Program-made: the position numbers and the translations under genes
Source: Amoebidium appalachense
Taxonomy: Eukaryota; Ichthyosporea
Reading direction: 5' to 3'
NCBI GenBank assembly: GCA_963693365.1
Contig: CAVNZM010000004.1
Location: 8,990,001-9,054,000, forward strand
DNA: 64,000 nt
Shown here: positions 52,154 to 63,660 of the stretch, piece after piece
Numbering within the stretch: position 1 is the first letter of the stretch
Layout: each line of letters begins with the position of its first letter
The notes under the pieces: model-generated
Database searches by the model: none
Seen by the model: the letters and a program-made list of their open reading frames with translations, nothing else
Told to the model about the DNA's origin: nothing

Positions 52154-53799
52154 ATGCAGATACCAAAGAAGCCTCGAAGCACCAGGACACTCGTTCTGGC
52201 GCTGTTTTGTACTTTAGTGCTGCTCTTTCTCATGCAAGGCAAGCAGGAAACACCCCTAGAAGCAATTCGAAGATTTAACGAGCTCGCGGCAGCAAGAGAG
52301 ATTCAAGATGGTGCCCTAACAATTTTTACGGCTGTAACTTCTGAAGAGCTAGAAAGTAACAAGGGAGAAGAGCAACTTTTGAACTCAATTCAATCATGGA
52401 GGTTGCTGCAGCCATCTCCGGAGATCTTCGTCTTTACAGATTCAAACGGCCGGAGCCTTCGAGAGAAGATCGATGCCGAGGCCGTAAGGGTGTTTGGAGA
52501 CGTGCCCAAGAACGAATACGGCTCGCTGATAGTTTCCGACATATTTAATCGTGCTTCGAAGTCTGCGTCTTCGCGTGTTTTGGTATACGCTTCCTATAGC
52601 GTTCTTTTGGGAACAACACTAACTGAAGCGGTTCATGCCGTTGACAGTCGTGAAAAGGGATACTTTCTGGTTGTTGGCCGCCGTTGCTTGTTGCCCTCCA
52701 AGGGGTTGGTCAACCTTGACATAAGTGCCTTTTTCGTGCAAACGCCGAGTAAGTGCGAGCCTGATGCCAGTTTGCATCTGGACTACCTAGTCTTCACCAA
52801 GGGGCTGTGGCCCAAGGTGCCCGACTTTGCGTTGGTGGGCAACCTATGGCAGCGAGATCTCGTGCACCAAGTTCTCATTAACGAGCAGTTCGTTGCCGAG
52901 GCGTCTGCGGTCGTCAAGGCCATCAACCAAAACCCACAGATAGCATCACCGGACTTCCACACGCCGACCTTTTCAAACCCCATAGATCACAACGCCGCCC
53001 CAGCAGCAGCATACAACCAGCGGCTTGCAAACGAGCGTTGGTATTTGGGCCACACCACATTAGCCCGGTATGAGATTCTGGAAAACTATGCGATCCTGGA
53101 CCGGCACCAGGCTCTGAGGGAATACACCCCTAGGGTTGCCCCCGTGCGGCCCTTGAAACGGGGTGTGACACTTGCCATTCACGGCACGGTAGACAAGTTT
53201 GGAGCCATCCTTCAGACGGTGGAGAGGTGGACTGGGCCTGTGGTTCTTGCGTTTACCACACACACTACAGAGTTTCCAACGGAGGAGTACGAGGCTAAGT
53301 TTGCCAAGCACAAAGGTATGCTTTTCTTTCGAGTAATGTGTCAAGTATCACAGGCATGTTTTAGCTATTCCAGGTCTCTTGGGTGTTTTCACGTTATTGA
53401 GAAGCATGGCAGGTTGACTGTTGCTACATACGTTTAAAGACGGGCACAGCTTGTAGTCTTGGACAGATTTATGCCCATTTTCCTGGATCCCCTTCTGATT
53501 AACGTTCGACCACACCACAGACAGGATTGTGATGTTCAACTTTGCACTGGATATCAAGAACAGTGACGCTGTTCTGCCCGTCTATCCCATCAACACCATC
53601 CGAAACATAGCCCTCACCTATGTTGCTACCGAGTTTGTCTTTCTTCTGGACGGGGATTTTGTTCCTAACGTTGGGATGTACGAACACCTGATGCAGGTAT
53701 GCTTACCGCACTTTTACATATATCCCCCCTCTCCCTCCCCCAACACCACCAATCCTTCCGGTTGTGTTTCCGATCCTTATGGCAGACATCAACACCCCC

Positions 53800-53847
<48 letters not shown>

Positions 53848-53975
53848 TTCCCCCCGTTTTGACGTGGGTCCCCTCTAGGATAGGCTCTGCTTATTATGCA
53901 CAGTCTTTATGTGTGGTTTGCATTCTGCATTGCGGTTTCGTTGTGAATGTGCACTTCGTATTTGTGACTCATTCC

Positions 53976-54009
<34 letters not shown>

Positions 54010-55061
54010 ACCCACCCCTACCTTCCATCCCTCTTTCAACAAAACAAAGGAGTTCAATGGATGGGTCAAAAGGGATAGAGGAGGGGGTCGTGGGTAGATG
54101 TGTGTTTGTGTGTATGGGGAGGGGGGGGGAGGGGAGGAGGAGGGGGGGGGGGGGGAAGGGGGGGAAAGGGGAGGAGGAGGGGGGGATTTGGGAAAGGAGT
54201 TGTTGGGGGGAGGGGTGGAGAAGGGGACATCGAAGGAAGGGTGGGCTGTAAGAGGGTGAAGGGAGAAGAGCGTTCTGAAAGGGGGGGGGGGGGGGGGGGG
54301 GGGGGAGGGGGGCGGGCGGGGGGAGGGGGGGGGGGAGGGGGTGGGTTTGAGGAGGAATATAGTGTTTTTCGTCTGTATACCATGCCTTGACCACATAACC
54401 GAAAGCAGTGTGACACATCATTTCATTGCACAGTTGCCTTGGTTGGTTTTTTGGGTTTTCCCATCATTCATTCATTCAAGCAGTTCTGTAAGGTTTGGCA
54501 CGGAACGCCATGAATTGCGCACACGCAGAACAAGCACGAACGAGCACAAAACACAATGAATAGGACGTACCCATCTGCATGGCACCCATATCCACAGACA
54601 CAGACACATTGTTATCACATATGCACATATCCCTGCACTTGCGCATGTTCTGGCTTGTGGGGCACACCTAGGCACACACATGCAAACCCACAAGCACCCT
54701 GCACGAACTCTCCTTTCACCTACACGTTGCTTTGAACTCGTGGAATGTCCTCTCTGTCTCTCCCTCCCTCCCTCCCCCCCCCCTCCCCCCCCCCCCTCCC
54801 CCTCTCTCTCTCTCTCCCCCCCCCCCCCCTCCCCCTCCCTCCCTCCCCCCCCCCCCCCCCCCCCAAAAAAAAAAAATAAAAAAATAAACCCAACCCTCCG
54901 TCACCACCACCCCCCCCCCCCCCCCTTTCTCTTCCTGTAAGAAGTTCAACCTAGATTCAGGTTGAGCCTTAAGGTGGATATTTTTTTCGCCAATTCTCGC
55001 CTATAATGGTTCTCACACGGGTTCGATGCTAGCCATTAAGGACAAGATACACTATGCCTCG

Positions 55062-55094
<33 letters not shown>

Positions 55095-55578
55095 ACCACC
55101 ACCACCACCACCACCTGAATGTTTGCCTTTGCATGTGTCCTGCACCATGCTTCTCGTCGTGTATGCGTACTTCGTACCGTGTTCCGCATTAAACCCCCCC
55201 CCCCCCCCCCCCCACCACCACCACCATCACCACCACCACCACGATACACACACACACATGCTGCTGTATGCTCAAATGTGTCTAACCACCGCACAACGCA
55301 CATTGCACCAATCCGCAGAACTACAAAATGCTGCAGGGAGAGACGAATTCTTGCATGACCGTGCCGACGTTTAGGGATCTTACACCCCCCGGACGTCCCT
55401 CTGTGGTTCCACAAACCAAGAATGAGTTGATGAGTGCATGGAGAGGAAAGAAGGTAGTGTTATGTTTTAAATGGGATATGCACGGAGGCATGGGATATGC
55501 ACGGAGGCATGTTTTTGTCTGTTGGCGTGTATTTTAGGGCAGGCGGGTGGGTAGATGTGTGGTTTCGTATGTGTGTCA

Positions 55579-55657
<79 letters not shown>

Positions 55658-55849
55658 CCAAACTCTAAGCATACCCCTCCTCCTCCCCCCGCCTTCTCCC
55701 CCCCCTCCCCCCTCCCCCCTCCCCTCTCTGCACGTGAACCCCGTTTTTTTAAGGCGGTATAGGAGCCCCTGGTGATGGGGTCTTGCAAGTGTAGCATGCC
55801 TGTGCACTTTATTTGGCCTTATCCCTTCATCCCCTCTCTCCCCCGCTCT

Positions 55850-55908
<59 letters not shown>

Positions 55909-56160
55909 CCCCCTCCCCCCCACCCTCCCTTCCTTCCCGCCCCACCAAGTCCCCCCTCCCTTTCCCCCTCCCTCCCTCCCCCTCCTTCCCCCCTCCTCCC
56001 CTCCTCCCTCTCTTTCTTGCTCCTGTCCTCGATGTGCCTCGCCCTCTCACTTTCTCTCCCTCCGCTTAATTGTTTTGATTTTTGATTTCCCACGTTTGTG
56101 ATGTTTTGTTGTTGCTTTTTGTTGTCTCCTCTATATTTCCAACCCTCTAACGCATACATC

Positions 56161-56208
<48 letters not shown>

Positions 56209-56254
56209 CCGCTCCCCCCATCTTGTCCTCCTCTCTGTGTCCATCTCTCTCTCG

Positions 56255-56293
<39 letters not shown>

Positions 56294-56406
56294 CTCTCTC
56301 CCTCTTTCACTGCCCCACCCTCCCTCTTTCTCGTCCCTCTCTCCCTCTCTCGTTTTTCTTCCTCCTCGCCCTCCTTTCTTGCCCCTTCCGTCTCCATCCC
56401 CCCCCC

Positions 56407-56437
<31 letters not shown>

Positions 56438-58345
56438 ACACTCCCTACCCACCCACCCCACATTCTGTCCACCCCTCTTCCTCTGCCGTCTCCACCTTTG
56501 CGCCTGCTCCCTCCCCCCCCCCCCCCCTCCCCCCCCCCCCTCCCCCCCCTCCCCTCCCCCCCCTCCCCCCCCCCCCCCCCCCGCCCCACCCGGCTGCCGC
56601 CCGCCCCAGCACACACACACACCACAACCACACCACCACGGTTACACACTCACACACCTGCACACACCTCCGATCCCCTCATGTATGAGCTTACAAACCT
56701 GTTCGAGTGTGTTTTGATGATGAGCACATAGGGGTTGCATGTGCCCTTGATGGTTCTCTACCCTCACATTGTGCATTTGTCCTCGGGGAGGAAGAGGGGG
56801 AAGGGGGGAGGGGAGGGGGGGATGGGGGGCGCGGGAGGGGGGGAGGGAGGGAGGGGGGGGGGGGGTCGGAGGGGGTCGGTAGGTTACTTACTGTACGTGT
56901 GGGTGGGTTTGTTCTATACTGATTTGTGTGCACGAATGTTACTTAAGGCGAGAAAGTGTGTGATATTCTACCTACCAAGATGCTTTGTGTGGGGGTGTAT
57001 GTGTGTGTATGCATGCCTCCCTGTCTACATGTGTTCGATATCATTTCTTTGTGCTTTCTTGGATTTCTATGTTTTGTTTCTGCAAATGAAAAGTTGCGGG
57101 GATCGAAGGGATAGGTTGTTTGTGTGCTTGCTTGCATACACGCGTATAGACGTTTCTTTGCATTGTTCCTACGTGTGTGTGATGGCTTTTTACCTCTGCA
57201 ATGTGTTCCGGTGTATGGTTAGGCGACAGATCGAGTTTCTAGCTGTTTGTATGTTTGCAAGTGTTCACCCAAGTATGCTCTCGTCTATAGTCGATGTGTG
57301 ATGTGTGTTCACTCGAAAAGAAAGGGCCAACGCCCGCAAGTTTGTTCCCGGCATATTCTGAATTCAAGCCAAATCCAATACACCTCTTCTTCGCAAATCG
57401 TTTACTTAAGTTTTTTTTTTCTTTTTCACAGGTTGAACCATATGACGAAAAGCAACGCCCACACCAGGCCGTCGTAGATTTTGACAAATGGGCGACGGCG
57501 TGGAGTGACTACGAGGTACCTTACGAGTTCTTCTATGAGCCGTATTGCGTCATGAGCATGCGCAACATCCCATACTTTGACAACCGCTTCAACTACTACG
57601 GGTTTGATAAGGCACAGCACGCTTTCCACCTTTTCCGGATGGGCTTCAAGTTCAAGGTGTGCATGTCCCTCGATCCAGGAGATGTTTTTCTGTTCCATAT
57701 TACTAGTTTCTTAGTTGTTTTATTATATAGATTCCTTTTTTTTTTTTTTTTTTGGCGCACGCGCGCCAAAACTTCAGCGCACAAATTTGTATATTTGGCT
57801 AATCGGTGCGATCGCGCGCCCATTGTTGGCCCATACAAGAAATTTGGGGTGCGATATTCCTACTTTTTTTTTAGTTGTTGTTTTATATATCGTGTTGCTT
57901 TGGATTGCTGCCGTTGCGATCTGTGGCTGTTGGGGTCTGGTTTTGATGTGTTGTGACATGAGTAGTGACATTCTCAGGTTTTGGAGTCTCCGAAGCTCTG
58001 AAACACCCATGTGGGTGCCTTTGCCCCCCCCCCCTCCCCCCCCCTCCCCCCCCCCCCCCCCCGGGTCCTCCCTGAGGAGGGGCTCTGCTTATGATGCATA
58101 CTGTGCACATGGTTGATGTTGCATGCTTGAATGTTTGCATTTGCATGTGTCCTGCACCATGCTTCTCGTCGTGTAATCGTACTTCGTACCGTGTTCCGCA
58201 TTCAAACCCCCTCCCCCTCCTGCATGCACAACTCTTTTTGCCATACTTGTCTGTCCGAATTTTGCATATCAGCTTTATGTCAACCGTTGTAGATTGTTCT
58301 GAATACCACATTCTTAACCCCCCCCCCCCCCCCCCCCCACCAACC

Positions 58346-58435
<90 letters not shown>

Positions 58436-58631
58436 CACAAACGCGAACACACAGACACCGCCGTCACCACACAAACAATGCACACACACACGCACGCACG
58501 CACGCACACACACACACATTCACACACGCGCGCGCGCGTGCGCACACACACATATTCTCCTCATACCTTCATGATGATCTGTTCTTTGCTTCTGAGCCAT
58601 GTTTTACACTTGTGGTTTGGGGGAAGAAGAG

Positions 58632-58666
<35 letters not shown>

Positions 58667-58667
58667 C

Positions 58668-58706
<39 letters not shown>

Positions 58707-59197
58707 GAGGGGGGAGGGAGGGGTGTGTGTGTGTCAAAGAACGGTGATAATTGGCCAGCATCCGAATGGGTCTGTTCTATGAAAATGACATAGCTGCTTG
58801 CCAGCTCGTGGTTGTCATTATTGTTGTGGGGGAGAAACTAATGGAGGGGTTTAAGGCCATACCACAACTATATTAGAGAGTGATGCACCTTGCCTGATCC
58901 CAAACCAACTGTTACAGCTAAGGAACAAACTTTGAAGTGTGTGGGACATACCACCACCACCAATAGTTACGACAGTAATAGTGCAACATTTCCTTCTCAT
59001 AAATTTACATTCGGCAGCTAAAGAAAACAAGAGACTTACGTTATTGCTCTCAGGTGCTCAAGGATCAGTTTGTCGTCCACAAGAGCCATTCGTTGAGCCC
59101 GTGGGCTAAAAAGGACAAACAGGGAGAGCAGGACTGGCAGAAGACATGGTTTACTGACCTCTTTGAACTATATATGGCAAGTAAGGGTGGTGCCTGA
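52154..59197 (+). CDS. LARGE-like glycosyltransferase (GT49) with extra N-terminal domain, 5 exons, 613 aa
   Basis: GT49 enzymes (LARGE and B4GAT1 in animals) are Golgi type II proteins that extend glycans with GlcA, Xyl or GlcNAc. Exons: 52154-53315, 53521-53696, 55319-55453, 57432-57656, 59054-59197; phases join to one frame. The first in-frame ATG is at 52154. Residues 12-27 form the signal anchor. An N-terminal domain follows ([54 protein letters not shown]), resembling a GT-A-like domain seen in algal and protist proteins; I cannot name it securely. The GT49 part begins around residue 370, with [14 protein letters not shown] and the DXD motif [10 protein letters not shown] (D431, D433). 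Then come [46 protein letters not shown] and [12 protein letters not shown] near the end. The length and motif order are complete. The substrate is unknown. Confidence 0.88.
53799..54350. repeat. C and G tracts in GT49 intron 2
   Basis: C homopolymers at about 53801-53847 and 53978-54009, then G-rich tracts at about 54117-54185 and 54281-54345. Further C tracts with an A run lie at about 54774-54876, and CCA triplets at about 55065-55115 and 55195-55242. Confidence 0.9.
55116..55196 (+). repeat. Dispersed repeat, copy A (GT49 intron 2)
   Basis: About 80 bp beginning TGAATGTTTGCCTTTGCATG and ending near CCGTGTTCCGCATT. It is nearly identical to 58128-58206 in intron 4 of the same gene. A more diverged relative lies at about 53882-53975. 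All are followed by C tracts. Confidence 0.85.
55584..56660. repeat. (GT)n, (CA)n and poly-C blocks in GT49 intron 3
   Basis: (GT)n at about 55584-55657, (CA)n at about 55852-55906, CT-rich sequence to about 56060, a C homopolymer at about 56161-56207, (CA)n at about 56261-56290, TC-rich sequence, and C tracts at about 56397-56423 and 56510-56583. Confidence 0.92.
57736..57872 (+). repeat. Dispersed intronic repeat family, copy 1
   Basis: A T run, then a GCGCACGCGCGCCAAAAC word, then TTGGCTAATCGGTGCGAT, ending GCGATATTCCTACTTTTTTT. The reverse complement of 62173-62296 matches across the whole length at roughly three-quarters identity by eye. This copy sits in intron 4 of the GT49 gene. It has no evident coding capacity; the family is a candidate short non-autonomous transposable element. 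Confidence 0.75.
58128..58206 (+). repeat. Dispersed repeat, copy B (GT49 intron 4)
   Basis: It matches copy A (55116-55196) almost throughout, including the run CCTGCACCATGCTTCTCGTC. The sequence just upstream (58080-58110, GGCTCTGCTTATGATGCATA) resembles the start of the diverged relative at 53882. Confidence 0.85.
58318..58730. repeat. Poly-C, (CA)n and (GT)n in GT49 intron 4
   Basis: A C tract at 58318-58338 is followed by (CA)n at about 58349-58428 with CA-rich sequence to about 58550, then (GT)n interrupted by GCGC at about 58632-58703. Confidence 0.92.
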
Positions 59198-60875
59198 TCG
59201 GCTGGTTTGGTAGTCTTAAGGCGAGTGTGCCCTTAGTAGGAGGGAGCTGACGATGGATATATAAATGCCTATATATGTGTGTGTATATGTACATGTAATA
59301 TATAGAGATGTAGGTGATACGCTAGTGTTTGGCGAAAAGCCAGAAACTATTTCCTTTGGAACTGTGTATGGGATGACGTTGAAGGCAAACTTTTCATTAT
59401 GTTTGTAGGTGGGTGGTGAGGTAGGACGATGGGTTGCATACCGGTGCACGTGGGCAGTAGAGAATGCACGGATCAGTTTACACACACACACACACGATCA
59501 CACTCACACGCACACACATGCGCGCGCGCACACACGCACACGCACACATGCAGGCATACGTGTTTTGTGTTTTCGAATGTCCACCCTATATTGTTCACAG
59601 GAATATCAGCCTGACAGAGTGGACTCGGTGACATTGTGTTCTTTTTACTAGCCCCGATTGTCGTAGTAACTTGTGTGGGTGCATAACTAAACCGGAATGA
59701 ATGCAAATCTAATACAGCCGCATCATATGCAAGGCATTATTTACTTTTGGTGCAAGTCAAGTGGTGAAGTTTTGACTCATGAATAGAGCATGCATTATGC
59801 ATATGATCATGATCGATGCACGGTAGAAACATGGCTGCCAAAGCCGGGATGTTCATGTGATGTCTGCCTTTTAATATAAATTTAGGCATGGCTCTGATAC
59901 GTTATGGCGTACAATATATTACTAGTACTGTTGTGGAATTTGGAGGGCCTAATGTTTGCTGATGTGTATCTGTGTATGGGATGGCGTCGTGCATCGTACA
60001 GGCATGTAACATGTATTCACGTCGTCTGCATAACCAATCCCACGCCATACGCACGTGCACACAACCTTCACATGTGCATCATCGATATCAAAAAATAAAA
60101 TGCAACCTTCAAATGCACTCGTGCGATATGTATGGTGACCGTTGCAGCTGGGCACTCAAGGAGGGAAAAAGAAAAAAGGGGGGGGGGGGGGGGGGGAGTT
60201 GATCATGAATGCATCATTATAAAATATATATTGTACGAAGTACTTGGACATGAACAACGGATAACACGTTCAACTTGCAGAGTGCAAATCATGTATACAT
60301 AAAGAGTATGCATAATAAGCGGGCCCATGAGGCCTCAGGGGAAGGGGGGTGGGGGCGGACTGGCGTGATCCACTGCAGGTCACCGTGTTCGAATTCAATT
60401 ATGCTTGCAAGTGGCCATGTGACGCAGTACGCTTCTGTGACATTGTCCTGTGTATGACCATTGCACAGTGCTTGTGCCATGTGTACATGTGCGTGTGTGT
60501 GTGTGCATGTGTACGTATCTTATGCGTGTGTACGTGTATGCACCTGCGGCCAGTCTACGTCGACAACGTGATCTCGAGAGTGTGTGCATATGTATGTGTG
60601 TGGCTGGTGTTCAGCAATATCGGTGGCCGCTTTGGGCCCCCTGCAGGAGGGAGGGAGAGAGGGAGGGAGGCCGGGGGGAGGGGGGGGACGACTCGACGTG
60701 TGTAATATTAATATTAGCTTACGCCCAGGCAGGCGTCGGCAAAAGATACGGGTAGCCCAGCCTTAGGCTGACTGCTGCATTCTATTCCCACATCTAACAT
60801 TTAAGCAACATCATGCCATGCAGTATCATGAAGCCTGCAGAAGCTGCTGCATTGGCAAGGCCCCAGCCACAGATC

Positions 60876-60912
<37 letters not shown>

Positions 60913-61188
60913 ACACACACACACCACCACCACCCACCCACCTACCCACCCACCCACCCAACCAACTACCCATGGCAAGGTCCACCCAAAGGTTTGTGTG
61001 TCCAGGATTATTGTGTATGTTATTATTGTGCACGTTCACCAACCCCTATAACTGAGACTTTGTTGAACTATGCTGCTCTACTTACACACAAACACGGCTC
61101 CCTCATCGAGTCACTGACTCGTAATCAAATCAAGAGCAAACATTTAAGGGACATCAATGCAACAAAATCCATCTTGGTGTCGTTGAAA

Positions 61189-61239
<51 letters not shown>

Positions 61240-61306
61240 ACCCACCCACCCGCCCACACACAAAAAGAAGAAGAAAGAAAAATCAAAACAAGAATGCATA
61301 ATATGT
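59198..61306. other. Intergenic between GT49 gene and quasi-RRM gene
   Basis: The two genes converge here. Simple repeats include CA-rich sequence at about 59480-59550, a G tract at about 60177-60196, and C tracts at about 60879-60912 and 61190-61239. An AATAAA lies near 60095, rather far from the GT49 stop. No recognisable coding sequence. Confidence 0.6.
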
Positions 61307-62605
61307 CTACCATCCCCTACCCACGCCTGCACCTCGGGTGTTATCAGGCTGCATGTGTGTGTAAGTCGACCACTCCGTGCGCCCAGCCTGTCCCTGGCCG
61401 TACCCGGGATAACCCCCGTTTCCAGCTCCAAAATTCACATTCTGCCCAAATCCCTGTGCCATTCCCTGCCCCATTCCTCCCACTTGCCCGGCTGAATACG
61501 CCGCAGCCTGAGCCTGCTGTGTTGCGTCATAGTTCCCATACATGCCTGCCGCCTGTTTGGTGTAGTCGTACCCCGTCGTGTCCATGGGTTGCACCCCGTA
61601 CCCGGCCGTGTGGCCGAAATTGACGTTTCCACGGTTGCCGAAATTTGCAGCCTGAGCCTGGTTGGCAGCAGCATTGTTGACCCCAAATCCGGCCTGGGCA
61701 CCCGCATTAAACCCCCCTGCATGCTTGCGTCATAGCCTTGCTGGCCATATGCACGGCCAGATGCATTCTGGTTCACCTGTGCGTGTGCATGAATAGTAAT
61801 GAAATCGGTTTGGTCAGATTTCGGCAACTGGTTTACCAAACTCCTCTCAAATCAACTGTTACACACGGCAAAACACTAATGTACCCTTCTATCTCAACTA
61901 TACTCACCCTCCACACACTACCACTTCCTAATTGCATCCCCCCTCCACCCCAGTCAAAAACTACCAACCACTCACCCTTTTTCTTTCACCTATTCCCACC
62001 CCTTCCTTACACAACCAGTCTAAAGGGATATAAATAACCCCCACCACCCCAATTAAAACCCGGCACTTACACTCCCTCTTCTTTCTCATATATTCCCACC
62101 TTCCATACAACCACTCTATAGATATAAAGAACCCCATCCACCCTAATCAAAGACCTCATACTTATAATGACGATAAAAAAAGTAGGAATATCGCAATCTA
62201 AAAAAAAAACTGTATGGACCAACAATTCGCGCGCAATGGCACCGATTAGCCAATATAGAAATTTCGGCGGGACGTTTTGGCGCGCGCAAAAAAAAATGTT
62301 CTTATACTGGGAATAAAAAAAGTAGGAACATAGCAAACACCTACCCTGCTTGCATCAAATGCAGCCTGCTGTGTCTGAGCCACATAAGCCTGGTTTGCAT
62401 TGTACATTGCCGCCGTTGCAGCCGCGGGCTGGCCATAAGCAGCCCCAAAACCTGCCCCTTGCTGAGCCATTGCCCCGTATGCAGCGGCCTGATTCATCAT
62501 CTGGTTGGGCATGTTGTACATCATAGTGTTCTGGTACGTGGGTGCAAGCTGGCCCATAGCCGCAAGCATGTCGGCCCGGGTACTTGGGAAGATCTCAATG
62601 TATCT

Positions 62606-62651
<46 letters not shown>

Positions 62652-63584
62652 GGGATGGTGAGTGTGGCCCCGTATGCGTGAAAGGAAAAACACGGGTTGC
62701 AGGAAGTATGTATAGTGCCTGGCGGATCGATAAAATACACCAAAACACCTCAGCAAAAGGGGGCAAGACCTCCCTCCCCCCCTTCTCCCCTCCCCTACCA
62801 CCACCACACCACCACCAAAAACGCCCACAGACACGGACACACAGACATGGACACACAGACACGGACACACAGACACGGACACACACACACACACCACACA
62901 CACACACACACGATACACACACGCACGCACGCACACACACATTAGCAAAAAATTCTTGCATGTCCACGCGCACACAAACACGCCAGATCGTTACCTGGAG
63001 CCAATCATCTGACGGTTCTTGGCCATGGCGGTGGCAATGTCACGATCGCTGGAAAGCACCACAAATGCCTCTCCCTTGTGCCGCCCTGCGAAACAAAAAA
63101 AAACAAAACTAAGCATACCAGCCGGGTAAAGAAAACCAACCCTTGCGAGTCCCAAAGCCTTGACACCTGAGAGGCACGGCGCCGAGAGGTGAATCAAAGA
63201 TGAGGTGGGGTGGATGGGTCGGGCATAGCCATTCCTTCCTCGATTTCTTCTCCTTTGTTTTTTGGTCCTTCTTATTTTTTTCCTCGTCTTTTTCTATCCT
63301 TCCTTCTCTCTCTCACCTCTCTCCCTCCCTCTCCCTCTCCCTCTCTTTCTCTCTCTGTGTGTGTGGGTAGGGAAGGCGGAAGGGGGAAGGGAGGGAAAGA
63401 GGGATACCCACCCATCTTGTCGTAGACGATGTTGACGCCATTTGCCATGATGCTTGCCGGCTGCAAAAACTGCTGCACCTCCTGTGCCGTTGCTGAGAAG
63501 GGCAGACCTCTCAGGCGCACAATAGGGTGGCCGGGGCTAATGCCCATGGCAACCTGAAGTGTCTCCTGCCCGAGTTGCTCATAG
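61307..63584 (-). CDS. Quasi-RRM RNA-binding protein (hnRNP F/H / ESRP-like), 3' part, one apparent frameshift
   Basis: Quasi-RRM proteins of the hnRNP F/H and ESRP/Fusilli group bind G-rich RNA and control splicing. Minus-strand exons: 63584-63412, 63085-62995, 62603-62345 and 61776-61307; the first enters in mid-codon (phase 2), so an upstream exon is needed and the gene probably continues beyond the window. A qRRM is clear: RNP2-like [14 protein letters not shown], then [20 protein letters not shown] and [16 protein letters not shown] long Gln/Ala/Gly/Asn/Tyr-rich low-complexity tail follows (repeated NVNFG, TQQAQAA, GYG words). In the last exon the frame breaks at a run of six C on the plus strand (61712-61717). 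The same composition continues in the shifted frame to the stop at 61307, so one extra base there would restore the tail. It could be a sequence error or a true shorter product. Confidence 0.82.
61870..62160. repeat. About 100-bp diverged tandem repeat in quasi-RRM gene intron
   Basis: Two clear units, with words TATTCCCACC, ACACAACCAGTCTA/ATACAACCACTCTA, GATATAAA and CCAC(C)CCAATTAAAACC/CCACCCTAATCAAAGACC, lie at about 61990-62065 and 62088-62160. A weaker third unit precedes them. The array borders the dispersed repeat at 62173. Confidence 0.65.
62173..62296 (-). repeat. Dispersed intronic repeat family, copy 2 (inverted)
   Basis: Reverse-complement relative of 57736-57872. An extra short copy of its end word (ATAAAAAAAGTAGGAA) lies at about 62312-62328, so the element is bracketed by direct repeats of that word. 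It lies in the last intron of the quasi-RRM gene, so both known copies read opposite to each other on the chromosome but in the same sense as their host genes. Confidence 0.75.
62611..62940. repeat. (GT)n and CA-rich repeats in quasi-RRM gene intron
   Basis: (GT)n at about 62608-62649 sits directly beside the acceptor of the 62603 exon and, on the transcribed strand, forms its CA-rich 3' splice-site context. CA-rich sequence with GACA words follows at about 62828-62940. A (GT)n at about 63626-63660 lies just upstream of the first exon. Confidence 0.9.
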
Positions 63585-63623
63585 CTGCGAAACGACAGAG
63601 ATGTAAGAATATTGTGGTATGGT

Positions 63624-63660
<37 letters not shown>

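Noticed and set aside
60380-60410. GTTCGAATTC word resembling a tRNA B box
   Set aside because: Flanking bases do not pair as a T arm; no A box at the right distance.
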